DNA from: Aureobasidium sp. EXF-3400
Lineage: Eukaryota; Ascomycota; Dothideomycetes; Dothideales; Saccotheciaceae
DNA length: 64,000 nt
NCBI GenBank assembly: GCA_024195585.1
Contig: SWBL01000014.1
Coordinates: forward strand, 1 to 64,000
Direction of reading: 5' to 3'
The notes under the pieces are model-generated. The model ran no database searches. It worked only from the letters and a program-made list of their open reading frames with translations, and had not been told where the DNA came from. Position numbers and translations under genes: made by a program. Positions 11,749-23,573 of this stretch are shown in pieces (the stretch's first letter is position 1; each line of letters opens with the position of its first letter).

Positions 11749-12490
11749 GCCTCACGTTGGCATTCGAGGGACAGACAATCACAATCACGAAATCCAATAC
11801 GACAATGCTCGACACTACACACGTCGAGCACTGAGATTTCCATTCTTGCATCCTTTCTGCCCTTCTCATCATTTTGTTTTCTCCTTTTATGTTTCTTATC
11901 GTTTGGTCTGTTTTGCTTTTCATTCTATACCCCATGCCAGCAATGATTTATGTATACTTTGAGCAGAACTCGGTGGATTACAGGCGCACAATGCAAGCCT
12001 CGAGACTTTCTTCTTTTGATCATATTCACCTTAGCGATAGTTAGCAATTCGAGCCTTGAACACGATGCAGCTTTCGAAGATTTTTTTTTGCCTTGCACGA
12101 ATTTCAAACGTCGCCTCCCTAGAGCACTGTATAACTCGGCACTCTATCCATACTCGAGCCGCTAGATAAAGCCTTAGAACACTCTCGCTATATTTTCGTG
12201 ATGTGAATCGAGTGCTTGCTGTAGAGCAACTCTAACCGAAACATGTTACGACCCTGATCCCGGGGAAACCACTGATGTCATCGAGCCAGCCTTGCTTGGT
12301 GTGTTGCGTATTGCGAAACAGGAACCTCATGATCTGCGAACGTAAGCAAGGCACTTTGTTGCAACTTCACTTTCCCCTCCTTCTTTTCTCACAATATTTT
12401 TCGCACGACATTATTCTACCAACCAAATAACATCAAGATAAACTGCAAAAGTCAGAAGAAAGAGATAAGCAGCGGAGACGAAAAGCAATC
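11749..12490. other. intergenic
   Basis: 3' flank of the DUF7514-like gene, then the promoter and leader of the 93-aa gene (A-rich before 12491). No other gene seen. Confidence 0.5.
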
Positions 12491-12884
12491 ATGTCGAACA
12501 ACAACCAAGATCCCAGCCATGATGAGAGTTTGAGCAACTTGCCTGCTGGAGGCACAGATGTTAGTTTGGGTGAAGGACAGAAAGGTAAACATTTCCTACA
12601 CCTCTCCTGCACCTCTCCTCCTTCCAGCTTTCCTCTCCACTCTCCCCATCTTCTCTTTCTATTTCCCTCTAGCCGCCTCTTCTAACATATAAACAGGTCT
12701 TCTAGCACCCCTAGGCGACCCCCTAGGAAACGCCCTCAACAAAGGACTTTCCCCCGTCGGCACAGCAATCGGTGGAATTACAAATGGAGGATATACTAAA
12801 AGCAAAGAGATGGATAAAGCTGCTGAGGAACAGCAGAGTATGGGTGGAAAGGAACAGAGTGGACAGAATCCTTTGGGTTTGTAG
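12491..12884 (+). CDS. 93-aa two-exon glycine-rich small protein
   Basis: Exons 12491-12584 and 12697-12884 flank a 112-nt intron (AAAG|GTAAAC ... AAACAG|GT). The join restores a Gly codon and gives 93 residues. The N-terminus is Asn/Asp/Ser-rich (SNNNQDPSHDESLSNLPAGG). The second exon encodes GLLAPLGDPLGNALNKGL, SPVGTAIGGITNGGYT and a polar Gln/Glu/Lys tail ending NPLGL. It has no signal peptide or true TM helix, although the Gly/Leu stretch is moderately hydrophobic. I do not recognise the family. The second exon has no long ATG-initiated frame of its own, so the gene is visible only after splicing. Confidence 0.65.
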
Positions 12885-15129
12885 AAGATAGCAAGAGAGA
12901 AGGGAGGGGAAGTGAGTGGGAGCGGCTGATAGGATATTTTAACGACTGTTCCGTGGCAATGGAAATGGAGTTTTTGTGTTTGATGTGTCCTTCTATAACT
13001 CTTGTCTCGAATGGTTCGATCGTGACTTGTCAGTAATCTTGCTCTACTAACGATGGTTTCGAGATGCATGGTATAAGAGTCATCTCTCAAGTTTGCATGC
13101 CTTTCTTATCGAGGCAGCATATGACAGAGGGTATTATTAGTCCAACATCTCTTGATGATGATCAAATACCAAGAACTGCTCAAATTCTGTTGCCTTTGCT
13201 GCCAAGAATACTTGCATGTACCTTTTTGAGTAATCGAGGGAAGCCGCTGATTGAGCTGGCATCTCCTGCCTCGTGAAGCAGCTTGACTCTCCAGTATCTC
13301 TTCCTTGCATGCATATCATGGTATCGATCTTCGTGAAGAAGCGTTCGTATGCCATGCACTGATCTCGCTGACGAGCGGCAACTTATCCTGCATGGTTTTT
13401 CCATTGGATCTGTGTCTTTGGAGAACGTCAGTGATGCTGTGCAGTATGTATCAGAGGTCTTTGGTGTGAGAACTTGATCTAGCCTTTATCGAGCAGAGCT
13501 ACTCATGAGAGGGAAGAGGTTCCAGTGAACATGAGTGTATGTGCACTCATTGATCACGGCCATGCAGATCTTGTAGAATGAGCAATGATTCGACAAACTT
13601 ATCCAGGGCTCTTTGGAGTTGCAATGTAGGAAGAGAGTAGTTGGGCACCGTTGATGAGATAGAGACGAGGGTAGGCATCAGGAATGCTGTGAATTTCGCC
13701 TGAAAGGTTTCGAGTCAAGAACGCGAAATAGTCAAACTCGAGGACATGAGGAGCATCAAGACAAGAGAGTCACAGGCAAAGAAGAAACAAAAATAGAAGA
13801 GAAGAGTGTTTTGTTTGAATGAGGTTGTGTTCCCAGCACTATCAGATTCTCCAAGATGTCCTCCCTATGTTTTCCAAAACTCCTTCCAAATATCCAAACA
13901 CAACAAAAACTGTCGAAGACTTTGACAGAAAAAAACCCATAACCTTGTCTTTGCCTGCCCTGAATTTGCCTGTTTCCCTTCAAAAGTGATGAAACCCTTC
14001 CAAGTTTTCCGAATACCGCACCCACCACTCAGTACGAACACCAAACTCCCCAACCACCCCCACCCCAGACCAAAATGCCTCAAGCAATATCAAAAAGCAA
14101 ACCAGCTGAGATAGACTTACATCCCAAACACTCTTTCTCCACAGCTTGTGCAACAGTGACCATATGCAGAAACCCCACCCCTTACTCCCCACTTCAGCCC
14201 TCAAAGCACCATCAAGCCAATGATTTCTGCCAGTAGCATACGTCAAAAGCGGATGTTTGCATTTTTCGTTTCCCAAAACAACTTTTCCTCTTCCACCAAC
14301 ATTTTCTCTGACAGATTTCCACACTGAGATTTCCCAAGGATGCAATGACTTTTCACTCCCAAACACGCCGATTTGTTGAACTGAATTTCTTTCGATAGCA
14401 GGCAAAAAAAGAGCTCATATGCAGTCGAATCATCTCAAATTTGCTTGTTTTTGGAGCTTTTCCCAAGTTTTCCATGTTTTGAGTGCAAAATGAGATGATG
14501 ACGCTGAGATTTTTTTGCCAATGCCAGAAAGAAACAAAAAAACAGTGATCGTATGCAGTGCTTGAAACAGAGCAAAAAGAGGCAATGCAATACCCCGTAC
14601 CGTCCCAAGTATTTCTTTTCCGCAGAGAAAAAAGCTGGTTTCTGTGTACTTTTTTGTGTTTTGGTTCTCGTACTTCTGCATGGAATGATGAAGCTGGTGT
14701 TGAGCAAGAGGCAGACCTTCGCTGGTGATGTTTGCTTTTTTGATGCTGAGAGAAATGCAGAGTGGCGGATTGCTGATCCCGTTTCAAGGCTGTAATTTGC
14801 GATCGATGTTTTTTTTGCTGTTTGAGACAGATGGCAAGAGCGTTGGTGGCAGAGAGCTGGCATCTTTCCTGAGCAGCAAATGTGAAAGACGAGAAAGACT
14901 CGAAAATGCTGAAAATGCCCAAGAAGATGCCTGCCCTGCCCCTGAATCTGAACCTTTTGTGCGTTAGTGGTTGATTTGGAAAAAAGTAGATGATGAGTAC
15001 ATGCCCTGATAGTGCTGAAACCTCGTTCTTTGTTGAAAAAGAAATGAGCTTGATGAAAATGAAAAACGAAAAAATGAATTATTGATGATTGAGATGTTTT
15101 TGGCGATGAGAAGTGGTTTTTAATGTGCG

Positions 15130-15215
15130 TTCTGTCGAGAGAGATGGTGTTTGATGTGCTTTTTGTCGAAAAAATGGTTGCTGAAGGTCGTGTTGTCGAA
15201 AAAGATTGTCGTGTG
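15130..15215. repeat. degenerate 30-bp tandem repeat
   Basis: About three copies spaced 30 bases apart share the core tgtcgaaaaaatgg (variants tgtcgagagagatgg and tgtcgaaaaagattg). It lies in the gene-poor region with no convincing coding context. Confidence 0.6.
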
Positions 15216-15727
15216 CAGCTTGTGCGATGAGATGAAGTGAAAAAAGAAGTAGAAAGGAAGAGAATGTGTAAAGTGTGCAGTTTGAAGTGGAAAAGTCGAG
15301 TGAAGGTAGCCCAGAATTGTTTTGCTGTTTCCTATAAGTAAACAAGTCAGAAAAAGTGAAAAAACTCACTTTTTGAAAAATTGTTGACGATGCGCAAACA
15401 AATTGCGTCTTGATGTGTGGCATGCAAAGAAGATCTTGCAGTGAAAGTGAAAAGGCCATAGCTGATAGGAAACTGACCAAAGTGCCTGCGCATGGCGTGA
15501 GAAAAGGTAAACAACTGGTAAACATGAGCAAAAGACTTACCATGATGTGATGTGAAAGATCTTTGAAAAGGGATCTTGATGTGGATGGTTTGTGATGAAG
15601 GTGGAAGATGGTTGACCGATGAAGAAGAAGAAGAAGAAGAAGACACTCGATGCCCAAGATGTGCGAGAGATGTTTGTTGATCATCAGACTCGATGCGCAG
15701 AGGCAAGAGACGCATTGAGAAGTTGTT

Positions 15728-15803
15728 GTGCGCATGGTAGAAAGGCGCTGCGCATGATGGACGATGAAGTGCGCATGATGGAAGATGAAGTGCGCATGAT
15801 GAG
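15728..15803. repeat. 21-bp tandem repeat
   Basis: Three to four copies of gtgcgcatgatggaagatgaa with a few substitutions. The purine-rich array lies next to an (aag)n tract at 15618-15645. Confidence 0.75.
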
Positions 15804-16173
15804 AGGCAGTTGTTGTTGATGATAAACAATGCCAATGATTGATGATGAAGATGGATGATGATGATGTATGATGAAGAAGGAAGATCAATGATGGATGGAA
15901 GAAGAGATGATCAAAAAGGATGAGATGATTCTTGAGAGATGGATTGAGAAGAAGGAGGGAGAGTTGTGGAAGTGGGAGAGATTACTGCTTTTATAGTCTA
16001 CCACCAAAATTGGACCGCGCCGGCTGCCAAACTTCACTTCGAACCCAGCCTCTGACATCCCACTCACTGGCGGAAAACGCTCCCAATTGGCCACCTGATA
16101 GTCATGTATATAGCAATAGAAGTGTGTTTCTACATCAATTCAATGTCTCCAGTGCCTAATTGATGCCCTCCGC

Positions 16174-17579
16174 TTGATTCCTGCTGTCTTCTGGTATAGA
16201 GTGTTCCAGGCGCAGAGAAGATGGCTGCGGCCAGACAACGAGAGCGGCTCGGACGGCAGGAGGAGCAACAACCATGTCACTACATACAGTCGACGACAAG
16301 AGCTACAGAAGACCACTATCTACGCGCTGGAAGGTCACCGCTGGTGGCCATCCGTCATCTTTGCGCCTACTTCAATGCCTCTGGTTGGGCTGTCTGGCCG
16401 GCCAGCACCATCTTCCGCTGTGCGCCAGCTACTTGCTTACCAAAATCTACACATACCACTTTTGAGCCAGAACGGCAAGCACCAAGGCAAGACCACGCCT
16501 ACTTGACATCGCGACGAGACACAAAACACTGACACTCATCCAGAGGCTACCCATCACCACCGCGGCCAGGGCAGAAGTGCCCACTTACGTGCCTACAAAG
16601 AGCCTCCGCGGCCGACATCCATCTCCAGACTGCCATCATACTTGCAGAGCATCCCAATCTGTCTACCAACCTTGCTTGCTTCGGGCAAGTTGATCAGACA
16701 AGACCGCCGCCGGCCGCCGGCCGCCATCCGCAGTCAATCTGTTCGGCTGGGGCGTATCGACACTATACCAGGCTGGATAAACACAGGCCAGCGAGCAGTT
16801 AAGACAAGACCACGCATCTAGCAGAGGACAACGAATAGACATCCACTCAAAAAACATCATCGACGAGAAGCATACACCGGCCCGAGACGAGCAGCCGAAC
16901 CTCGCCCGGCAATCCCAAGCTCTTCCAAGGCTCAAAGGCCGCAGCAGACAAGACAGAAAGAGAAGAGATGAAAAGAAGAACTCAGGAGTGTGTGCATTGT
17001 AGGAAACCAAACTTGCTGTCACCAAACATGTTTTCCAGGACCAGGGCCATGCTCAGCGAGAGCGAGAAGATGGTCTGGTTTTTTGGTACGATATGTCGGC
17101 TCAGCAGACAACACGCCTTCCCAAGGCCATCTGGATGCCTCTCTGGAAGCAGCTCGGTCGTAAGGCGACAGAGAGCCGAAGGCGAACAAGCTGGTTGTCA
17201 AGGACTCAGGCTATCCGCTGACATTTACGAACTTGCGAGAGATCCACGAGAACCATCGAGCAGAAAGAGGCTCCTTCCACCGTCCAGAGATTCGAGCAAC
17301 GAGCGTACTATTGGCACTGTCTCCACGACCTCGTCCAGGCCGTCGAGGGATCCCTGGACGACAGCATGCCACCTACCTCCCGGTTCATACAACAGCCATA
17401 CTCTAGGCCAAGCCACGCAAGACCTGACAGACCAAGCAGCACTGGCAAGAAACAGTTTTTACACCAGACGACCAGAGGAACGACTGGCGGAGCGCCTCAA
17501 GCATCAAGTAGCACGAGAGATCGAGAAACCAAAGTCGAGTACATAAACAAGAGAAAGAGGAAGAAGCAGAACAGGAGGT
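16174..17579 (+). other. GC-rich region with possible decayed coding sequence
   Basis: One plus frame is mostly open from 16174 to about 17415, interrupted by only a few stops (TGA 16504, TAG near 16819, TGA near 16968, TAA near 17160). It contains TIYALEGHRWWPSVIF, which resembles the first strands of a PWWP domain. Another frame near 17068 has EKMVWFFGT, which resembles a PWWP second half. The frames do not join into a plausible protein, and a GCC/GGC simple run sits near 16707. I treat this as a possible gene relic, not as a gene. Confidence 0.25.
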
Positions 17580-18274
17580 GATGTTGGGCTGGGCTGGGGT
17601 ATGAAGCTCGGCCCTTCGGCCCGAGTCCGAGGGCAGGCATTTCTCAAGCCCTCGAGCAAGGGAACACAGCATTAACAGGCATACGAACATTTTCAAAGCA
17701 GAACTTGGAGACACGGTGACTCGGTAGCTTTCTATTGTAGTGGGCTGTTCAGATGATAGAAAAGTGTTTGGTTTCAAATCAACTTCAGTTTACAAGTCAC
17801 ACGACCATTTCCTTTTGAGAGGCAGGATGACCTTGTGGCAACGTGTTAGCGCGAGCTCTTGAAAGAGGACTTTAAGGAACGGTTTGAACAAATGTCTATA
17901 TGATCGTATCGGAGGTATCTTTGCATCATGACAAGGCAAGAACAGCGCCACCGGAAAGCAATGCGCAAGCTGTCTTTCTGCACCACTCATGCCCTTTCCA
18001 TCACTCTCTGTAAAGGAAAGCAAAAGGCCAAGAAGGAACATCATTCTTGGGCCTTGGTCCACCAATTCATGCTTCGTCAGCGTCAAGTGTAAAAGAAAAG
18101 CGACCCATATGTGCGCTATTTTGACATGAACATCTCTCATCTTCATCTTATACCAGCCAGCCAGGGAGCTCGAGCGTGCGCGCATGTGACTACTGGAAAA
18201 AAGTGGTACATGTCGCTTTGGCAGCGCATCTGAGGTTGGGAGGGAGTTTATCGGCGTGGTTTGGTAGCAGCAGT
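17580..18274. other. 3' flank of Erv14 gene
   Basis: No supported gene. A long minus frame here is open by chance and partly overlaps the Erv14 exons in another phase. Confidence 0.5.
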
Positions 18275-18859
18275 TTAGTGCGACTCGTCGCGGATAAGGG
18301 CGACGATCATGCTGTAGAGGTAGAAGAAGAACATGACGAGGTGGAAGCCAAGCTTGATGAAGGATTCCTGAAGGTATTGTTAGCTGGCTGCAGGCCTGGT
18401 AGGAAGCGGCGCAAGAGCTTGCCTTCTTGTGGACGTTGAGCTTTCTAAAAATCTCGGTCGCGTCCAGGAGGTGTTGGTTCTCGAAGATCCTGTGTCTTGT
18501 CAGCATATGTGTCTGGGAGAACAGAGTGTGTAGAACTGACTTCTTTGCGTTCCATGCAAGCAGAGGCAGGTTGAGGATCAGGGCGATCCAGTACCCGTTG
18601 ACGAGGAACAGAATGGTGATGAAAGCGTGGACGGCAGCTTCGGGGACGATGTAGGTGTTGAGGCGGTTGCAGAGGTCAATAGGGTTGATGTAATCGCTGG
18701 AGGAAGAACAGGTCAGCACTGAGTCGGGCAAGGCGGTGAGGATGGGACTTTAGCATACCATTCGAGATCGCTGTACATGATGGTGAAGAAGACTTGAAGG
18801 AAGAGGTTGACGGCATTGATAAGCACTGCTATCAGGTAGAGCCACGCTTCTCCAGACAT
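18275..18859 (-). CDS. erv14: cornichon-family ER cargo receptor Erv14 (138 aa)
   Basis: Four exons (18859-18759, 18696-18541, 18489-18423, 18367-18275) give exactly 138 residues, the usual Erv14 length. Recognisable blocks are [65 protein letters not shown] and the final membrane segment ending RDESH. Erv14 is a small multi-pass ER membrane protein that recruits membrane cargo into COPII vesicles; EIFRKL matches the family's Sec24-binding cytosolic motif. The third intron (18422-18368) has a GC donor (AAG|GCAAGC) rather than GT. It is required to keep frame and conserved sequence, so the GC-AG intron call is firm. The Cys codon at exon 1/2 is split across the junction. Confidence 0.95.
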
Positions 18860-19391
18860 GATTGCGAGAGAGGATACGAGAACGCGTCGGTAGTTGTGGT
18901 TTCGGGGGTCGTCGGTGACGTGGCGCGTGAGTACAAACTTGTACGTATGAGTTTCGGTCGGGCAGACGAGAACTCGAGAGTAGATGCTGACAGATGCAGA
19001 GTTGTTGTATGCAAGAGGACGGCAAGTGTGAGAGAGGAAGATGCAAATTAGTTGGGACCTGCCGGCCAAAGCGCGCGACGCCCAGAGCCAGAAGCTCCTT
19101 CCTTCTGCCTCGAACCCATCAATCACAAAGTGTGGGGTGCCTTCCAACTTCCCACTCACACGTCAGTCCGATCCAGCCAACTTTTGATTGCACGCTTCAT
19201 CATCAAATCTAGTCTTGCTCTTCCTCTGGCCATACTATGGACTGGCCTCGAGAGATTTGTAAATACAGCTGTGCAGACATTGTGACAGCCTGAAGATGCC
19301 AGACCGTTGTTCGTAACTTCATCGGCTTGCCTCCGCAGCGTTTCTCTCCATGCTCTGGACCTCCGCCTTGTCTCAAGACATGGCTCGACCT
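18860..19391. other. intergenic
   Basis: Upstream region of Erv14 and 3' flank of the two-TM protein gene. No other gene seen. Confidence 0.5.
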
Positions 19392-19970
19392 TCATCCGTC
19401 TGCTCTAGAGCTCAATCCCATGCCTTCCCTACTCTCCACTCTGATGCTAAAATAGCCCTCCGGACTCGCACTTCCCGATGTCCTCGCCATTGTCCTGGTG
19501 ATCATTGGACTCTGTGTGCCAGTGCCTGTCCCTGTCCTTCTGTGTTTCCTCGTAGCCGCCGGTGAAGCAGGCAATTCAAGGTGTCGGTTCATATTCATCC
19601 ATACAGCTTCTTCCTCAGTACTCTCAGGGTACCTCCAGCCCCCTAGGCCCTCGAAATCCCTGTCTGTTCCGCTGCCAACCAAACTCGCGAACGAGGGGGT
19701 CTTGCGAAGTGCTGCTGAAGGTGTAGGCGGTGTTGCGTGCTTCTTGCGTCGGGTGGGTCTGGCACTCGGTGATGCGAGAGGCGTGGGAGGTGATGATGAA
19801 ATTATTGCGCCGTTCAAAACAGCGAGAAGCATGTCGAAGTATACGAAGAATGCCCGTAGGAGAAGGGTTCCCAGCGCCAGTGTGGTGGTGAACAAAGCGA
19901 ACAAGGCGAACGGAAGGCCGAGACAGAAGAGGAACGATAGGCCTACGAGCCTGGATATGCCAGATATCAT
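19392..19970 (-). CDS. fungal two-TM hypothetical protein (192 aa)
   Basis: The ATG at 19970 was chosen; the frame continues upstream only to a TTG. The N-terminal half has two hydrophobic segments (LVGLSFLFCLGLPFALFALF, and TTTLALGTLLLRAFFVYFDMLLAVLNG), about residues 7-60. It is followed by a long cytosolic-type Ser/Pro/Thr-rich tail with a conserved-looking FEGLGGWRYPES segment and a (GT)n-encoded TGTGTGT stretch. No catalytic motif is visible. I do not recognise a named family. Composition and codon use fit a real gene, and the antisense frame (19498-20028) is its shadow. Confidence 0.65.
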   Translation of the reverse strand: MISGISRLVGLSFLFCLGLPFALFALFTTTLALGTLLLRAFFVYFDMLLAVLNGAIISSSPPTPLASPSARPTRRKKHATPPTPSAALRKTPSFASLVGSGTDRDFEGLGGWRYPESTEEEAVWMNMNRHLELPASPAATRKHRRTGTGTGTQSPMITRTMARTSGSASPEGYFSIRVESREGMGLSSRADG

Positions 19971-20677
19971 GGCGTGTATGGTGTTTTTATGCTCATCCTT
20001 CCTTGCGACAACACTCAAGGTTGAGTAAAGAGTGTAAGCAGTTGAGGGAGCTGTTGCCGTTGTGAAGCGCGAGTGAGTGTGGGGAGGGCTCTTGGTCTTG
20101 GACTCTTGGTGCCATGCTTCGTTTCTTCATGTCTCCATTTCCTCTCTGCACATTTTACCTGTCAACGAAACTCTGCATTTGTACATGGGCTCTTTCAACA
20201 ACTCGCTATTGACCTCGACGGCTGATCATGGTCTTTGGACAACTGAGAATCAATGCTGAGAGTATCACCCTGACCTCGACTGCCAGCAGCTATACCACAT
20301 TCTGCATCTATTGTTTTCGGTAATTGAAAGCATCACAGGGATGGGTATCGTCCTGTTCAGTTCTCTGAATTTTCCCGCGGAAATAACAGTACGTAATCAA
20401 CCCGATGTCATCTTCCGATAGCGAAAGAATGTTTATCAACCTCAGTTTCCGCACCAAACACAAGCCCTGACAACCAAAGCTCGGATATTAGAAATACAGA
20501 GGGTATCAGAGCTAAGCACAAGACCGCACGAACAAGCTTACTCATTCCCTAGTCAAAGCCCCGGTGGACATACGTGTCTAACCATATGAGCATCTGACTG
20601 AAGCCAAGTACTCTTTGTAACATTATGCTTGTTCTCAAGATATTCATGGCATTCGTATCTTCTCTGACAATCGTTTC
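19971..20677. other. intergenic
   Basis: Promoter of the 192-aa gene and 3' flank of the 125-aa gene. Nothing else supported. Confidence 0.5.
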
Positions 20678-21173
20678 TTATGCACCAATGTCTCTGTCCA
20701 TATCCTTGTCACCACCGTATCCCGACTTTGCTCTCTCATTCTTGGCCTCCTCATCCACATCCTGTGCTTTTGAACCAGCGCTGCTGCTGTTTGCCTGTCC
20801 AAGACCAGTAGTCTGACCTCCCATTCCATTCTCGCTCAGCGATTGACCGTAACGGATCTTCTCTGCTGTCTTCTCGCCTTCTTCTGCTTTTTTGGCTGCT
20901 TCGACTTCGGGGACGGAATCGACAGAGGTTTCGGGGTCTGTGGGCGTTAGTCTGGTTGATCATTGGGGTGGAAGGACTGAGAAAGAAGCTCACTGCCGAA
21001 TTGTCCGCCTGACTTCTTGTGAGGTACTGTGACGGTGTTGATGGCTGTGTACTGCGAAGTGCTAGAGCAGAGTAATGTTAGCATACTCTCTCGAGATTAG
21101 GTCATGCCATTGATGTGACTTACGAGCCCTCGGTGTCACCACCAGGGTCGGTATCCATAAGATTTTGAGACAT
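20678..21173 (-). CDS. 125-aa three-exon hydrophilic protein
   Basis: Exons 21173-21124, 21061-20994 and 20937-20678 join in phase to 125 residues. Segments are MSQNLMDTDPGGDTEGS, then TSQYTAINTVTVPHKKSGGQFG, then an acidic Glu/Lys-rich region (EVEAAKKAEEGEKTAEKIRYGQ), a Gly/Ser/Gln patch, and an acidic end (DMDRDIGA). No signal peptide or TM segment is present and it is probably disordered. The first two exons are too short to stand out alone, but the junctions (TC|GTAAGT, CTCTAG|C, A|GTGAGC, CACAG|AC) are regular. I do not recognise the family. Confidence 0.65.
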
Positions 21174-22439
21174 GATTGCTTGTATGTGTGAATGTTGAGT
21201 GTAGAATGGTAAAGCTGTTGGTTTGGTGATGCAAGAAGAAGTGTCTCGGTCGATTTTTATGACGTAGTGCGGGGATCGTCCTGCCACCAGAAATCGTGTG
21301 TCACGGCGGCATCTGCAGTTGAGCTCAGCGACTTCACTGACAAGCTGGCAATCTGTGAACTCTGTGCTTCGTCTCATACGGACCGAAGAGGTGCATGAGG
21401 AATGATCGTCTGCTGACTATCTCGAATTCTACAGGGACTCTGCTCCGTTGACACCTTGAATATACTTGACTTGCCTGCCCAGGGCATCGTCCATGGTTAC
21501 TGTGCTCTGCGAGATCACGCTCAATGGATAAAGCCCCGTTGAAGAAGCCAGAGCCTAATTGAAGAGCAAAGAGCATGTAGCTCATTCAGCTGGCTCTGCT
21601 GCGTCTCCAAACGGCTCCAAACGAGGTGCCTACTGACCTCCAAAGTACACGCAAAATTTGGGAAACCTGTCTCTCTTCTCCACCGAGGTCCGACACCAGG
21701 AGAAACCTCACCTTTGCAAATGCGCAATGGCTGTGGACGAATCAAGCTGCCACATGAAACAGCTGGTTGTCATGCTCACCCTGAGCACAACCCTAACATG
21801 GAATGAATCATGCTTCTCCGCAGCCTCTTGATTTATACAGCTTGCCTTGGAGGAGAGCCTCTGTTCGAATTTCTCCTGACCCAGATTTCCCTATACATTA
21901 TACGTACTCTCACCAGAGTGGACGCAATGGATGTTGATACTGTACTTGAGCATCGGAAACGCACGGACTTCTCAGTCAGCCTGCACCATACCGTAGGTCA
22001 TGAGAAGAACATACAGCATGCTCGAAGGACCTACCGCAGTTGGTATCACGAAGTCGACATCAGAGATAGCTGACAGGTAAATGTGAAAAAAATTATGGCT
22101 GTGGTAAGTAGGTATATGAAGAAGAAGAAGAAGATGTCCCATGTTCTCGAAGATGCTCAACCAGCGAACCGACCTCGATAACCACACCCCTCCGTTGTTC
22201 CATCTCTAGGACGTCCGTCCTTTTTCATCTCCACTTATGGATTTTTTAAGACATGGCAGGACTTAGATACTTGAATGGACTCATGTTGGTTCAAGGAAAT
22301 ACGGTCTGCGTCCCCTTTGGCTGTCCAGAACGCCATTTTCACGAGTAAACCTCTAAGTACACCGGCACAAAATCTATCCTAAGCACTGCTACCATCTACG
22401 GGAGTGTAAGTACCTACGCGGTAGTTGTTGCAACAATTG
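21174..22439. other. intergenic, no gene seen
   Basis: Mixed sequence with a short (aag)n run near 22122. No supported coding region. Confidence 0.45.
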
Positions 22440-23434
22440 GTCTAAGTCAATAAGGCTCTTCGACAGGAAACTCCTCAGGATCCTCCTCGGGTACTGTTAC
22501 CAACGGTGATCAGCATGACGAGAGCTATGATACTCTCAGTCTGGCCTGCGACAGCTGATCAAGTGTCTTAAATGGTTTGTTTCCCTCGACCTGTGTTGAT
22601 GAATGTCATGGGGAACTCGAAGATCAGCGAAACTTTTTGTCGATCGGTTTGCTCTCCTTCCCTAATGAAACCTAAACGATCAAGGCTGTCGTTAGTGAGG
22701 AGCTCGAAATCGGCTCAATCGCCCACACTGCTGATCTCATCTGGGGAACTCACACTCCTGGAACAGTGGTTTCTCTACCAATGGGTGTGTCGCTACATCT
22801 GCTGGAGACACAAAGGTCAGCTCTACTCCTACTGTCGACTCAGGTGCCAGCAACACCCACCGACGTTGTTCCTACTCGCACATCAGGCTGATCCAGAAAC
22901 GGCACTCTCTACGGATCTTTGTGTGGAGCGGCTCCCTCCTCCACCATCGATGGATTGCTGGCATTGTCGCAGCTATATCTCACAGGAACGATAGAACCGC
23001 GAGGGTTCTTGACCGGTCTCTAGAGCCCTGATCGATCTTCCCGTTCCAACCTGTTCACCGCTGGCTTTTATCTCAGCGTCAATGCAAAGGCGGCGGCAGA
23101 AGTCAGCGCTGAGGACTAAATTCCCGTCGGAGTTGTTATGAAGAACTCCGACTTTGAAGCTAAGCTCGACCTGCTCGATGCCGCTGGCTCTACCAAGAGC
23201 AGCATTACTCGATTCACTCCCGATACCACAAGAAAGTTCGAGGCAAGCAGCGACATCGGTGCTCAGCTGACGCTGGGTTTGCCTATCGCCATACATGCAG
23301 GTGTTGAAATCCTGTGGATATGCACGATTAAAAGAATCAACTTCTCGCCTAAGAAGCGCGAAAATCTGAGCAGCTCTTTTATGTTGCTAGGGGAAGCTCC
23401 CTCTATCTTGCAGAGTATCCTCAACACGCTGTGA
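22440..23434 (+). pseudogene. decayed coding region resembling a secreted fungal protein
   Basis: One plus frame (codons in phase with 23138) gives protein-like sequence over about 900 bases but is broken by at least five stops. Segments include EELEIGSIAHTADLIWGTH, GTLYGSLCGAAPSSTIDGLL, NLFTAGFYLSVNAKAAAEVS, NSDFEAKLDLLDAAGSTKSS and DIGAQLTLGLPIAIHAGVEIL. The last three resemble beta-rich regions of large secreted fungal proteins of unknown function; that is memory-based and unsearched. Every stop could come from CAA, CAG or CGA by a single C-to-T change, which would fit RIP-like decay. I found no intact ORF or intron pattern that rescues it. Confidence 0.5.
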
Positions 23435-23573
23435 TAGCACAAACAAACCCCTATCATGTTGCTCTGAGCATAATGATCCCGCCCAAAAGAATTTAAACTC
23501 AGCACAAGCAAAAAACTAGGCAGCTTATTGGCTGCTAGGGAAAACTCCCTCTATCCTACAAAGTATTCTACCT
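23370..23573. repeat. imperfect direct repeat (about 55 bp, two copies)
   Basis: Copy 1 at about 23370-23427 and copy 2 at about 23519-23573 share gcagctt..., gctaggg, ctccctctat and aagtat-type blocks. Most differences between the copies are transitions. Confidence 0.6.

Larger units (their letters stand above)
12885..16173. other. gene-poor, low-complexity, strand-asymmetric region
   Basis: No gene supported. From about 13750 to 16000 the plus strand carries many A/G runs and gatg-type words, with long homopolymers. The minus-strand open frames (for example 15079-15888, translating to His/Ser/Leu repeats) reflect this bias rather than a protein family. Short tandem arrays sit at about 15130-15215, 15618-15645 (aag)n and 15728-15803. 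Confidence 0.5.

Noticed and set aside
15079..15888. 269-codon minus-strand frame
   Set aside because: Translation is His/Ser/Leu low complexity produced by tandem repeats and purine bias; no domain, and competing frames are equally open.
17790..18731. 313-codon minus-strand frame
   Set aside because: It covers one Erv14 exon in frame but runs through introns; the spliced 138-aa Erv14 explains the locus.
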